Positions 13,754-21,189 of a DNA stretch of 21,189 nt are shown piece by piece (the stretch's first letter is position 1; every line of letters starts with the position of its first letter). Both the position numbers and the translations under genes were made by a program. The stretch is from NCBI GenBank assembly GCA_031383555.1, contig JANMZR010000354.1:1-21189 (forward strand), written 5' to 3'. The notes below the pieces were generated by a model, which had not been told where the DNA came from, made no database searches, and saw only the letters and a program-made list of their open reading frames with translations. This DNA comes from JANMZR01 sp031383555. Its GTDB lineage: Bacteria > Bacteroidota > Bacteroidia > Cytophagales > Spirosomataceae.

Positions 13754-15298
13754 ATGAAAAATTCACAGATTTCAAATTGTATCTTATTTTTATTTTTCAT
13801 TTTTATACATAATAAATTATATGCCCAAATGGGCATTGGTGCTACCAATTTCACACCCAATATTGGGGCCATGCTCGATGTTTCAAGTACTAATAAAGGT
13901 GTTTTATTGCCCCGAATAGCTAGTGTGGCATCTTTAACTTCACCAACTGATGGCTTACTTTTCTACAATACCACAGCCAAAAAATTTAACTATTTTGATG
14001 GCACCGCTTGGCAACAAACCTATTTGGGTAGCCAGTGGAATGTGAATGGATCGGATATTTCTTATTCCGCTGGTAGTGTTGGTATTGGAATTACAAATCC
14101 TAATGCTATGCTTCATGTAAAAGGTACCGGATCCACGGCAACCACTAATACTTTTTTGCTACGCAATGCATCCATTGATATTTTAAAAATGAAAGACGAT
14201 GGAAGCTTACAAATAGGCAATCCAATTGGAATAGATGTATTCAATTATAGATTAAGGGTTGAAAGTGGTGACAGGGGATCGTTATTTATTGAAAATCCAA
14301 TAATACAAGCAAATGCAACAGTACGAATATTAAGGGGTATACCTGAATCTAACAGTGGGAATACTACTGCACTTCAGGTAGAAGCTGCTGATGACATAGC
14401 GGCCTATTTTAAGGGCAGAGGTGGAATAGACGTTACATCAACGTTTACTGCGATACCAGCAGCAATGTTTTGGGCAGCACCATCAGGCTACGCAATAGAA
14501 GCAAATGGTAAATTACGATTTAATGGCATTGGCGAAGCTATAAATAAAGTACTAACAAGTGATTTAAATGGTGTTGCAACATGGCAAAACCCAATATTAC
14601 CTCCGCATAACCACTTTGGAGAAACCTGGAATGGGAATACCACTACCTCCGGATTAACTATAAACAATGCAAGCCTTTCACTTCCTTCGGCAGCTATAAG
14701 AGCCTCTGGTATTTATGGTATTGAAGCAAATAGTTCTAGTATTAACGGATTTGGTGTATATGGTTCTAACTATTCAGGAGGCACTAACCCTTCAGTACTT
14801 CTTAATACTGGTGTAGCAGGTGCAGCAAGCTCAGGTATAGGCGTATTTGGGACTAGCCATTCAGGTGCTAGTGTTTATGGTCGTAAAAGTAGTATAGGTG
14901 CCACAGGAAATGCAGGTAAATTTGAAAATACAGTTACTTCCAATACTGACGCAACAGTTTTAATTTCTAATAGTGCAATAGACCCCACTTCATTAGAACT
15001 AAATAATGGATTTATAAAAGTAAGTGGTACAAATAAAATGGCATTTGTTCATACAGCCACTGCGGCCAATACTGCTGGCCATATAACAAGCCTTTCATAT
15101 GCTAACCAAGATGCTACTGACATGATTTTTGTTACTCATAATTATAGTCCTTCTGTAGGTGCACCTCAGTACCTGAATGTTCCCTTTGGCGTTTATTATT
15201 CTGCAGGTATTTGGAGAATTTATAACGAGGATCAAGCTACTCCTATGTTTACAGGTGGGATTGGTAAATCTTTTAATGTGATGGTGATAAAACAATAA
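13754..15298 (+). CDS. Secreted tail-fibre-like protein with a THN/GVYY/FNV C-terminal domain
   Basis: A 514-residue protein. Residues 1-25 form a signal peptide ending YAQ. Residues 26-120 are a module common in Bacteroidota secreted proteins: GIGATNFTPNIGAMLDVSS, GVLLPRIA, GLLFYNTTAKKFNYFDG and VGIGITNP. The middle, to about 415, has loose glycine-rich beta repeats (GIYGIEA, GVYGSNYSGG, GVFGTSHSGASVYG). The last ~90 residues form a distinct domain: GFIKVSGTNKMAFVHTATA, FVTHNYSP, PFGVYYSAGIWRIYNED and FNVMVIKQ. That resembles an uncharacterised domain with a THNW...GVWY...IFNED...FNV pattern found at the ends of secreted proteins. Surface adhesion or polymer binding is a guess. The next gene shares the N-terminal module but has another end, and a decayed copy of this C-terminal domain follows immediately. 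Confidence 0.75.
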   Translation: MKNSQISNCILFLFFIFIHNKLYAQMGIGATNFTPNIGAMLDVSSTNKGVLLPRIASVASLTSPTDGLLFYNTTAKKFNYFDGTAWQQTYLGSQWNVNGSDISYSAGSVGIGITNPNAMLHVKGTGSTATTNTFLLRNASIDILKMKDDGSLQIGNPIGIDVFNYRLRVESGDRGSLFIENPIIQANATVRILRGIPESNSGNTTALQVEAADDIAAYFKGRGGIDVTSTFTAIPAAMFWAAPSGYAIEANGKLRFNGIGEAINKVLTSDLNGVATWQNPILPPHNHFGETWNGNTTTSGLTINNASLSLPSAAIRASGIYGIEANSSSINGFGVYGSNYSGGTNPSVLLNTGVAGAASSGIGVFGTSHSGASVYGRKSSIGATGNAGKFENTVTSNTDATVLISNSAIDPTSLELNNGFIKVSGTNKMAFVHTATAANTAGHITSLSYANQDATDMIFVTHNYSPSVGAPQYLNVPFGVYYSAGIWRIYNEDQATPMFTGGIGKSFNVMVIKQ

Positions 15299-15330
15299 TT
15301 GTAAAATGGGTAATTCATTGGTTTAATAAA

Positions 15331-15601
15331 GGTTTTATAAAAGTATGTGGTACAAATAAAACAGCTTTTAAAATTACAACTGCTACTGGTGAAGGCGGTA
15401 ATACAATTAATAAAAATACTCATATTAATTATACAGGCCTGGAAGAAACTAATATTCTTATAGTTACTCATTTTTGGAAAGCAAATTATGTTGGTACCAT
15501 TGGCGTTTATTATCACCTAGGCATAATGGCGGCTTTTTAGAGAAGACCTGATTGACATACCAAATGTTGAAGTATTTAATATTTTGGTAATTAAACAATA
15601 A
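15331..15601 (+). pseudogene. Decayed spare copy of the C-terminal domain of the preceding gene
   Basis: Starting 32 bases after the stop of the 514-residue gene, the frame GFIKVCGTNKTAFKITTATG parallels the start of that gene's last domain (GFIKVSGTNKMAFVHTATA). It continues through ILIVTHFWKANYVGTIGVYY, matching THNYS and GVYY, and reaches a stop at 15538. The end of the domain then appears in another frame, FNILVIKQ with a stop at 15599, matching FNVMVIKQ. It thus has a frameshift and internal deletions and no N-terminal part or start. It is a leftover C-terminal cassette, either from tandem duplication of the 3' end of the gene or from a recombined paralogue. Confidence 0.8.
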
Positions 15602-15662
15602 AAAGTATTTTTCAAAACAAAGTCTAATCTTGGTGTAGATTAAAAAAAATAATTGAATACCA

Positions 15663-15677
15663 AATATTGACAATATT
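15663..15677. promoter_or_regulatory. Short palindrome upstream of the S74-domain gene
   Basis: AATATTG-A-CAATATT is a perfect 7-1-7 palindrome, 45 bases before the start codon at 15723. It could be an operator. In AT-rich DNA chance is a real alternative. Confidence 0.3.
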
Positions 15678-15722
15678 TTTTATAAATTGTATTGAATAAT
15701 AAGTTTAAATTATATACAAAAA

Positions 15723-16838
15723 ATGAAAAATTTAAAATTAAAAATTGCATTAATTATTTGGGCTTTAAGCTTCCAAAATAATTTACAAGCTCAATTAGGT
15801 ATTGGCGCTACTAATTTCACACCAAATATTGGTGCCATGCTCGATGTATCAAGCACAAATAAAGGTGTATTATTACCAAGAATAGCCAATACAGCATCAT
15901 TATCGTCACCTACTGATGGCTTGCTTTTTTACAATACTACCGCCAAAAAATTCAATTATTTTGATGGTGCCGCTTGGCAACAAACTTATTTGGGAAGCCA
16001 ATGGAATGTGAATGGAGCCAATATTTCTTATTCGGCTGGAAATGTGGGTATTGGTACAACTTCGCCATTGGGAAACTTACATATCGTAAATAATGCTTTA
16101 GTATCAACGCCATCTCTAAGTTTAACTGATGGACCAAATACGATGTCAACTCAGGCAGGTAGTGCAAATGTTTTTATTCAAAACAGCACTTCAAACACAA
16201 TAAACAGCAATATTGGTATTTTAGCAAAAGTTACAAATTCAAGTAGTGGCAATACAGCATTTATAGGAATTTCTCAAAATACAAACCTAAGTATATTTTG
16301 TAGGGCCGAAATTGCTTTAAGTACTTATTCTGGATCTTATGGAGTAATTGGAACAGCTAATTGGACTGGTAATCAAAATTCAGCTTACGGAATTTATGGA
16401 AATGGTTTTTTTGGTGGTTGGGCCGGTTATTTTTCAGGAAAAGTTACTATAACGGGTATATTAACAAACCCTTCTGATGAAAAATTGAAAAGGAATTTGA
16501 GACCAATGGCTGAAAAAGAAAGTATACTTAATAAAATTATGCGATTGCGGCCAATTTCTTATGATTTTGATAAAGCATGCGCCAAATTTATGAGCCTGCC
16601 AACCAACAAACAATTCGGATTTACGGCACAAAATATTGAAACTGAATTCCCTGAATTAGTAACAATGAGCCATCAACCTGGCCGAGAAAATGGCATATCC
16701 GAATTTGATAAAACTGGTTTGGACTATAAAGCTGTCAACTATGTTCAACTAATACCGATTCTCACTAAGGCTATCCAAGAGCAACAGGAACAAATAGCTA
16801 AATTGCAAAAACAAGTTGAATTGCTTTTGAAAAATTAA
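15723..16838 (+). CDS. Secreted tail-fibre-like protein with C-terminal Peptidase_S74 chaperone domain
   Basis: A 371-residue protein with a signal peptide (1-23, ending LQAQ). Residues 24-115 repeat the N-terminal module of the gene at 13754, nearly identical in protein but with many synonymous DNA changes, so the module is under selection and the duplication is not recent. The middle is beta-rich with few marks. From about 249 comes the intramolecular chaperone of endosialidase-type fibres (Peptidase_S74): NPSDEKLKRNLRPM with the likely self-cleavage serine S251, LRPISYDFD, FGFTAQNIETEFPELV and LDYKAVNYVQLIPILTKAI. It ends in a coiled coil (IQEQQEQIAKLQKQVELLL). In phage this domain trimerises the fibre and is then cleaved off. 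A trimeric secreted surface fibre is therefore likely. Only 27 bases separate it from the FG-GAP gene. Confidence 0.85.
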   Translation: MKNLKLKIALIIWALSFQNNLQAQLGIGATNFTPNIGAMLDVSSTNKGVLLPRIANTASLSSPTDGLLFYNTTAKKFNYFDGAAWQQTYLGSQWNVNGANISYSAGNVGIGTTSPLGNLHIVNNALVSTPSLSLTDGPNTMSTQAGSANVFIQNSTSNTINSNIGILAKVTNSSSGNTAFIGISQNTNLSIFCRAEIALSTYSGSYGVIGTANWTGNQNSAYGIYGNGFFGGWAGYFSGKVTITGILTNPSDEKLKRNLRPMAEKESILNKIMRLRPISYDFDKACAKFMSLPTNKQFGFTAQNIETEFPELVTMSHQPGRENGISEFDKTGLDYKAVNYVQLIPILTKAIQEQQEQIAKLQKQVELLLKN

Positions 16839-16865
16839 ATTTTTTAAAAATAAAAAAGAATAGAA

Positions 16866-17975
16866 ATGAAATATTTTTTAGCTTCATTACTTCTTACTCA
16901 AATATTAGTTGCTCAAAAACCAAATTTTGAGCCACAAACTATTGATAATCAGATATCTGTTGGCTACGGCATAGCCATTGGCGATGTGGATGGCGATAAA
17001 AAACCTGATATACTATTGGCAGATCAAAAGCAATTTGTATGGTACAGAAATGGCGACTGGAAGCGCTTTGTAATGATTGAAAACCTTACCGAGCGTGACA
17101 ATGTATGTATTGCTGCCCGAGACATTGATGGCGATGGAAAAGTGGAAGTGGCCGTTGGGGCAAATTGGAATCCTGGTGAAACAAATGATTTGCAAAAATC
17201 GGGGTCGGTTCATTATTTGGTCGCCCCAAATGACCCAACACAAAAATGGGAAGCCGTTGAGCTGCATCATGAAGTAACCATTCACCGAATGAAATGGATA
17301 AAAGTTGATAAAAAACGATTTCAATTGATTGTGGTGCCTTTGCATGGATTGGGCAATAAAAATGGTGAAGGAAATGGCGTGAAAATTTGGGCTTATGATG
17401 TGCCAAAAAATGTGAAAAGTGAATGGAAAAGAACTTTAGTGGATTCCACCATGCATATGACACATAATTTTGAGGTTTTGGAGGGTGATCCACCAACTTT
17501 GGTGATAGGTAGCAAAGAAGGAGTAAGTATTTTTAATTTCAATAGAAATCGTTGGAAAAAATTAAAACATTATCTTGATAATCCTGCTGGCGAAATTAAG
17601 GTTTCTGATATTTCTACAACAATTATCAGCCCAATGCATGGCAATAAATTGATTACTTTCGACGAAAATAAAAATGAAGTTTTATTAACTGATAACCTCA
17701 ATCAAGGGCATGCGTTGGCCGTAGCCGATTTTTTAGGAACAGGAGCCCGCCAAATTGCAGTAGGTTGGCGTGAACCCAACCGAGATAAAAAAGTAGGAAT
17801 AAAATTTTTCACGAAAAACAAAACCACACAAAATTGGGAAGAAACTACGCTTGATGATAATAATATGGCGTGCGAAGATATGCAAGTGGCTGACCTCAAT
17901 GGCGATGGAAAATTGGACATAATTGCATCAGGTAGAGCTACAAAGAACTTGATTATTTATTGGAATAAGAATTGA
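16866..17975 (+). CDS. Secreted FG-GAP/VCBS propeller protein, aldos-2-ulose dehydratase-like
   Basis: A 369-residue protein with a short signal peptide (about 1-16, LVAQ). Three clear calcium-type motifs are visible: GDVDGDKKPD (39), RDIDGDGKVE (85) and ADLNGDGKLD (342). A weaker ADFLGTGARQIAVGW sits at 287. Between them is a histidine-rich section unlike ordinary FG-GAP proteins: HHEVTIHRMKW (134-144), VVPLHGLGNKNGEGNGVKIW (156-175), HMTHNFEV (197-204) and SPMHGNK (255-261). I associate this pattern with the propeller part of aldos-2-ulose dehydratase/isomerase-like proteins, which act on keto-sugars; here the cupin parts of that enzyme are absent. The assignment is from memory and moderate. 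The DUF5009 gene follows after 43 bases, so these two and the S74 gene probably form an operon. Confidence 0.75.
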   Translation: MKYFLASLLLTQILVAQKPNFEPQTIDNQISVGYGIAIGDVDGDKKPDILLADQKQFVWYRNGDWKRFVMIENLTERDNVCIAARDIDGDGKVEVAVGANWNPGETNDLQKSGSVHYLVAPNDPTQKWEAVELHHEVTIHRMKWIKVDKKRFQLIVVPLHGLGNKNGEGNGVKIWAYDVPKNVKSEWKRTLVDSTMHMTHNFEVLEGDPPTLVIGSKEGVSIFNFNRNRWKKLKHYLDNPAGEIKVSDISTTIISPMHGNKLITFDENKNEVLLTDNLNQGHALAVADFLGTGARQIAVGWREPNRDKKVGIKFFTKNKTTQNWEETTLDDNNMACEDMQVADLNGDGKLDIIASGRATKNLIIYWNKN

Positions 17976-18018
17976 ATGCTGTTTTTAAAATATTTGAAAA
18001 TTAATTAAAAATCTAACC

Positions 18019-19206
18019 ATGCAAAAACAAAATCATATTCAAACAATAGATATCATGAGGGGTATCACACTTTTTCTCATGATTTTCGTGAATGATTTAT
18101 ATGTAAAAGGGGTGCCTCATTGGCTATCACATGCTGGATCTAATGAAGATGGAATGGGTTTGGCTGATACCGTTTTTCCCTGCTTTTTGTTTCTGGTGGG
18201 CATTACCATCCCTTTTTCCTTTGCAAATCGAAGAAATAATGGTGAGCCGAAAATTAAAATGCTATTTCATATACTTAAAAGAACCACAAGCTTACTTTTA
18301 ATTGGTGTTTTGATGGTAAATATCGATCGATTAAATTCTGAATTAACTGGCCTCAATGAACATGTTTGGGTAATTCTACTTATGGTTTCAATATTCTTGT
18401 TTTGGAATAATTATCCAAAAAATTCTAAAAACGAATTTTTATTTAAAGTGCTCAAATACAGCGGATTAATTGGAATAATTGCTATGATGGTGCTATTTCG
18501 AGCTGGTACTAAGGAGGAGCCACTATGGCTCATTACCAGTTGGTGGGGCATTTTAGGGCTAATCGGTTGGGGCTATTTTGTGGCATCTATTGTGTTTATT
18601 TGGCTGGGTAATCATTTAATTAAAACAAGTTTAGTTTGGCTATTTTTCTTACTATTAAATATACTAGAACAATTAAATTATTTGGAATTTCTAAACCCAC
18701 TCAATCCAATATTCGGGGTAATACTACAGGGCAATGTACCATCGATTGTGTTGGCTGGATTAATTATTGGAATTTTATTAAAAAAATACAGAGAAAATGG
18801 AATTCAATTTTTACAAATAATAATACCAATTGGCATTTTTTCAATCGTTTTAGGTTTTGTATTGCGAAATTGGTTTATTATCTCAAAAATAAAAGGAACA
18901 CCCTCTTGGTCAATGATTTGCATTGGAATCAGTATTTTATTTTTAGCCATTCTCTATTATATTTTGGATTATAAACAAAAAGGGAAATGGCTAAATATAT
19001 TCAAGTTCGCTGGAGAAAATTCCCTCACAACCTATTTAACACCTGATATTTTCTATCATTCAATTTGGCTCATTGGTTTACCCCTCTTTTTCTACAAACA
19101 AGATAATTTCCCCATATTTGCTGTTGCTGGTTCATTAGCTTGGGCTTCAATTATGATTTGGATTTGTACTATTTTAACTAAAAAATCCATCAGCCTAAAA
19201 ATATAA
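18019..19206 (+). CDS. DUF5009 / acyltransferase-like multipass membrane protein
   Basis: A 395-residue inner-membrane protein with about ten or eleven hydrophobic segments. The start, IQTIDIMRGITLFLMIFVND (8-26), and LADTVFPCFLFLVGITIPFS (48-67) are the signature of the DUF5009 family. That family is related to the heparan-alpha-glucosaminide N-acetyltransferase and YeiB groups, where the RG and D..FP..F positions are conserved. A role in moving an acyl group onto a sugar across the membrane is the family-level expectation, not shown here. The C-terminal motif GENSLTTYLTPDIFYH is also typical. Length is normal and the frame is unbroken. It ends the + strand operon. A weak stem (19209-19224) follows. 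Confidence 0.85.
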   Translation: MQKQNHIQTIDIMRGITLFLMIFVNDLYVKGVPHWLSHAGSNEDGMGLADTVFPCFLFLVGITIPFSFANRRNNGEPKIKMLFHILKRTTSLLLIGVLMVNIDRLNSELTGLNEHVWVILLMVSIFLFWNNYPKNSKNEFLFKVLKYSGLIGIIAMMVLFRAGTKEEPLWLITSWWGILGLIGWGYFVASIVFIWLGNHLIKTSLVWLFFLLLNILEQLNYLEFLNPLNPIFGVILQGNVPSIVLAGLIIGILLKKYRENGIQFLQIIIPIGIFSIVLGFVLRNWFIISKIKGTPSWSMICIGISILFLAILYYILDYKQKGKWLNIFKFAGENSLTTYLTPDIFYHSIWLIGLPLFFYKQDNFPIFAVAGSLAWASIMIWICTILTKKSISLKI

Positions 19207-19208
19207 AT

Positions 19209-19224
19209 TTCTATTTGAATAGAA
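19209..19224 (+). terminator. Weak hairpin after the DUF5009 gene
   Basis: TTCTAT-TTGA-ATAGAA is a perfect 6-bp stem three bases after the stop codon. No T-run follows, so it would be at best a weak terminator. Confidence 0.25.
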
Positions 19225-19251
19225 CAGAATTAGCAACTATATTTTCTTAAA

Positions 19252-19413
19252 CTACCTCCAAACCTCATCCACCTGCTTTTTTAAAAAATCTTTACTCATT
19301 TTACCAATATCGCCAACATTTTTCCAGCGGCCTTCAATGACTATTTTATTGTGATAACCTATTTTTGCAAGCTCCATTAAATCGGCCTCAAATGCCGGTT
19401 CTTTGGGTGCTGG
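19252..19413 (-). pseudogene. C-terminal fragment of an unidentified protein
   Basis: On the - strand an open frame of about 53 codons ends at a stop at 19252. It reads PAPKEPAFEADLMELAKIGY, then HNKIVIEGRWKNVGDIGKMS, then KDFLKKQVDEVWR. Composition and regular amphipathic pattern look like a real protein end, but no start codon or upstream part exists because the frame is cut off at the junction near 19410. I do not recognise the family. Confidence 0.55.
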
Positions 19414-19702
19414 CTATATAGTCGAAAGATTGAATGGAGCAGTTGGTGCTATTTTTACTGATTGGATTATTAAGAACTGCCTCAATAAAGCTCAATAAGT
19501 GCTCAATCAAATTGCAGAATGCCATAGTGGTAAAATTTCTGATTCAAGAATTGGCATAAGAATGAAAGGAGAGGGGCCTATTGCCGAAAATATTAAAATC
19601 CTATTTAAGATTTCTCAAAAAAAATATTTTGATGGGAAAACCATGCCAGTTTTAAGTTTAGCTCATTTCAGAAATGAAGGAATGCAGTATAATTTGTTTT
19701 AA
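19409..19702 (+). pseudogene. C-terminal fragment of a PA0069-like radical SAM protein, with an in-frame stop
   Basis: From 19409 the frame reads AGYIVERLNGAVGAIFTDWI, meets a TAA at 19496, and resumes in frame with VLNQIAECHSGKISDSRIGI, RMKGEGPIAENIKILF and a final QYNLF. The order matches what I recall of the C-terminal end of PA0069-family radical SAM proteins: G[YV]..LRLP..V...F..WL, then AE.VL..I.E.HGGKL.DSR.G.RM.GEG..AE.I..LF, ending in a SLF tail. The N-terminal radical SAM core is gone. A single AAA-to-TAA change would explain the stop. The fragment meets the oppositely oriented remnant at 19409-19413, which looks like a deletion junction. Confidence 0.6.
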
Positions 19703-19717
19703 AAGGCCAATAACGAC

Positions 19718-20461
19718 TTACAACCACCCAAATCTTTCAATTAATTTATCCTTTTTATTTCTGGCAACAGGAATACTTTCGTCATTGCTCAATATCAAAT
19801 AGTTACCCTCGCCACGCACATATTTTTTGATATGATCTAGATTCACTAAATATTGGCGATGAACTCTTAAAAAATTCCGCTCTTCCAATACTTCTTGAAT
19901 ATCGCCGAGTGTTTTTGCTACCAAATATTTTTGACCACTAATTATGTGAAATTTTGTATAATTATTATCTGATTCGCAGTAAACGATGTTTTTGATTTCT
20001 GTAAATGTAACTCCATTTTGAAATGGTAGGGCTATTTTATCAGGTTGGTATTTTTCACCAGCCAAATAGTGTTGCTTGATTGACTTTATTTGTTGTGGAT
20101 CCGTTTTTTGCAAAATGGCTTTTTGAACTGCATCTTTTAGGTCTTTTCCATCAATTGGTTTTAATAAATAATCTAAAGCATTGAAACGAAATGCTTTTAC
20201 TGCAAACTTGTCGTAAGCGGTTACAAATATTAAACGGAAATCAATTTTACCCAATTCTTCTAAAAGCTGAAAGCCGTTCATTGTTGGCATTTCAATATCC
20301 AAAAATACGATTTCGGGCTTTAATTCTCTGATTAATGCCAGGCCTTCTATACTTTTTGTACATTCGCCAACTACTTGTATTTCAGGGCAGTACATTTTTA
20401 ATTGTAATGCTAATAGCTTCACACAATCGGGTTCATCATCAATAATTATGGCTTTTAGCAT
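19718..20461 (-). CDS. LytTR-family response regulator
   Basis: A 247-residue cytoplasmic regulator. The receiver domain covers about 1-118: acidic pocket D8-D9, phosphorylation site D55 in FLDIEMP, T81 in FVTAYD and K101 in YLLKPID. The LytTR DNA-binding domain covers about 142-245, with ALPFQNGVTFTEIKNIVYCE, the DNNYTKF segment, LRVHRQYLVNLDHI and a SIPVARNKKDKL end. Members bind pairs of imperfect direct repeats in promoters. The sensor kinase gene lies 14 bases upstream on the same strand, a usual LytS/LytR-type pair. Its targets are not visible. Confidence 0.93.
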   Translation of the reverse strand: MLKAIIIDDEPDCVKLLALQLKMYCPEIQVVGECTKSIEGLALIRELKPEIVFLDIEMPTMNGFQLLEELGKIDFRLIFVTAYDKFAVKAFRFNALDYLLKPIDGKDLKDAVQKAILQKTDPQQIKSIKQHYLAGEKYQPDKIALPFQNGVTFTEIKNIVYCESDNNYTKFHIISGQKYLVAKTLGDIQEVLEERNFLRVHRQYLVNLDHIKKYVRGEGNYLILSNDESIPVARNKKDKLIERFGWL

Positions 20462-20475
20462 GGCTAATTTTTTGG

Positions 20476-21189
20476 TTAAAGTTGGATTTCAATAATTACT
20501 TTTGTGCCAGTACCTTTGTTATTTTCATCTTTTAGGTCTATAATTTTCACATTGGTTTTATTTTGATAGATATAATTGATCGCCTCTAGTCGTTCAGAGG
20601 TCATTTTCATGCCAAAAGATTTTTGCTTTGTGGCTGTTTTGCTTTTATATTCTAAAGCTTTTTCTCGGCCAACTCCATCGTCTTCAATTTCTATAACTAT
20701 CAAATATTCAGTTGGTTGAGCGATATTTATAATTACAATTCCACCTTCTGGCTTGTGCATAAGTCCGTGCCAGATGGCGTTTTCCACATAAGGCTGAATC
20801 AATAATGGAGGGATTTCAATATAGTTACTATCAATTTCTGGATCCAAATTTATTTTATATTTCACCTTTTCTTTGAATCGCATTGCTTCCAAATCGATGT
20901 ACAAAACCAGCGTTTCTATTTCTTTTTGCAAGCTAATTTTTTCAGATCTAGAGTTTTCCAAAACTAGCCGAATCAGTTGGGAAAACTTAGTCAAATATTG
21001 AGATGCTGTTTGTGAATCATTTTCCAAAGTATATAACTTGATGGAATTAAGGCAGTTGAAAATGAAATGTGGGTTCATTTGTGCTCGCAAAGCCGTCATT
21101 TCTGTTTCTGCAATTCTTTTTTGAAAAGCTGTTTCAATTTGCTTTATTTTTTGTGCTTCTACAATTTTATTTTGATTGATTAATTCTAT
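20476..21189 (-). CDS. LytS-type sensor histidine kinase (N-terminus outside window)
   Basis: The frame is open to the window edge; 237 residues of the C-terminal part are visible. A coiled-coil-like stretch (VEAQKIKQIETAFQKRIAETE) leads into the His_kinase domain with the phosphoacceptor H in AQMNPHFIFNCLNSIK. The ATP-binding domain follows: QPYVENAIWHGLMHK as the N box and IEDDGVGREKA as the G1 box, ending TKVIIEIQL. The internal ATG at 21099 is not the start because the coiled coil continues upstream in frame. The missing part should hold the sensor, often TPR repeats with one membrane segment in Bacteroidota. It partners the LytTR regulator downstream. Confidence 0.92.
   Translation of the reverse strand: MELINQNKIVEAQKIKQIETAFQKRIAETEMTALRAQMNPHFIFNCLNSIKLYTLENDSQTASQYLTKFSQLIRLVLENSRSEKISLQKEIETLVLYIDLEAMRFKEKVKYKINLDPEIDSNYIEIPPLLIQPYVENAIWHGLMHKPEGGIVIINIAQPTEYLIVIEIEDDGVGREKALEYKSKTATKQKSFGMKMTSERLEAINYIYQNKTNVKIIDLKDENNKGTGTKVIIEIQL

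Noticed and set aside
15232..15673. - strand open frames opposite the fibre gene end and its decayed cassette
   Set aside because: They are low-complexity Ile/Asn/Phe-rich translations of AT-rich DNA; the + strand similarity explains the region better.
13754..15722. Diversity-generating retroelement as cause of the variable fibre ends
   Set aside because: No reverse transcriptase and no template/variable repeat pair with adenine-specific changes is visible; the decayed cassette differs by indels and all kinds of substitutions.

Overview
This AT-rich window (my estimate, about 35% GC) reads like a Bacteroidota chromosome, most likely from the Cytophagales. The signs are DUF1080 and FG-GAP lipoproteins, a LytS/LytTR two-component pair, a DUF5009 acyltransferase, a YitT/DUF2179 membrane protein, secreted tail-fibre-like proteins, the absence of strong Shine-Dalgarno sites, and a few TAnnTTTG-like -7 boxes. 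No tRNA, rRNA or CRISPR array is visible.

Layout. (1) Positions 1-2964, + strand: the 3' part of a class III nucleotide cyclase fused to an HD domain, a stand-alone paralogue of that HD domain, and a YitT-family membrane protein. (2) Positions 3085-13547, mostly - strand: a sugar-metabolism cluster. It contains a tagatose/psicose 3-epimerase-like TIM barrel, a Gfo/Idh/MocA oxidoreductase, a second TIM-barrel isomerase, a mannose-6-phosphate-isomerase-like cupin, a DUF4432 aldose-epimerase-like protein, a DUF1080 (3-keto-disaccharide hydrolase family) lipoprotein and a seven-repeat FG-GAP lipoprotein. (3) The cluster is interrupted twice. At 5238-6849 there is toxin-antitoxin debris: an intact CopG/BrnA-like antitoxin, a decayed duplicate of it, and a second antitoxin whose overlapping RelE/ParE-like toxin carries an in-frame stop. 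This sits among GC-rich hairpins. At 9246-11217 a small Y1 (HUH) transposase is surrounded by four copies of a two-hairpin palindromic repeat, which looks like a RAYT/REP system. (4) Positions 13754-19206, + strand: two secreted proteins with nearly the same N-terminal module and different C-termini (one ends in a Peptidase_S74 chaperone domain), a decayed spare C-terminal cassette between them, a second FG-GAP protein and a DUF5009 membrane protein. (5) Positions 19207-19717: two truncated gene tails that meet at one junction. (6) Positions 19718-21189, - strand: a LytTR response regulator and the C-terminal part of its sensor kinase.

How the genes may work together. The oxidoreductase, TIM barrels, cupin, DUF4432 and DUF1080 proteins fit uptake-side and cytoplasmic handling of an oxidised (keto) sugar or glycoside: DUF1080 and FG-GAP proteins in the envelope, NAD(P)-dependent redox and isomerisation in the cytoplasm. 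The substrate is not determined by the sequence, and no transporter or SusC/D pair is present. The repeats, transposase and broken toxin-antitoxin genes show that this cluster is an active site of insertion and decay.
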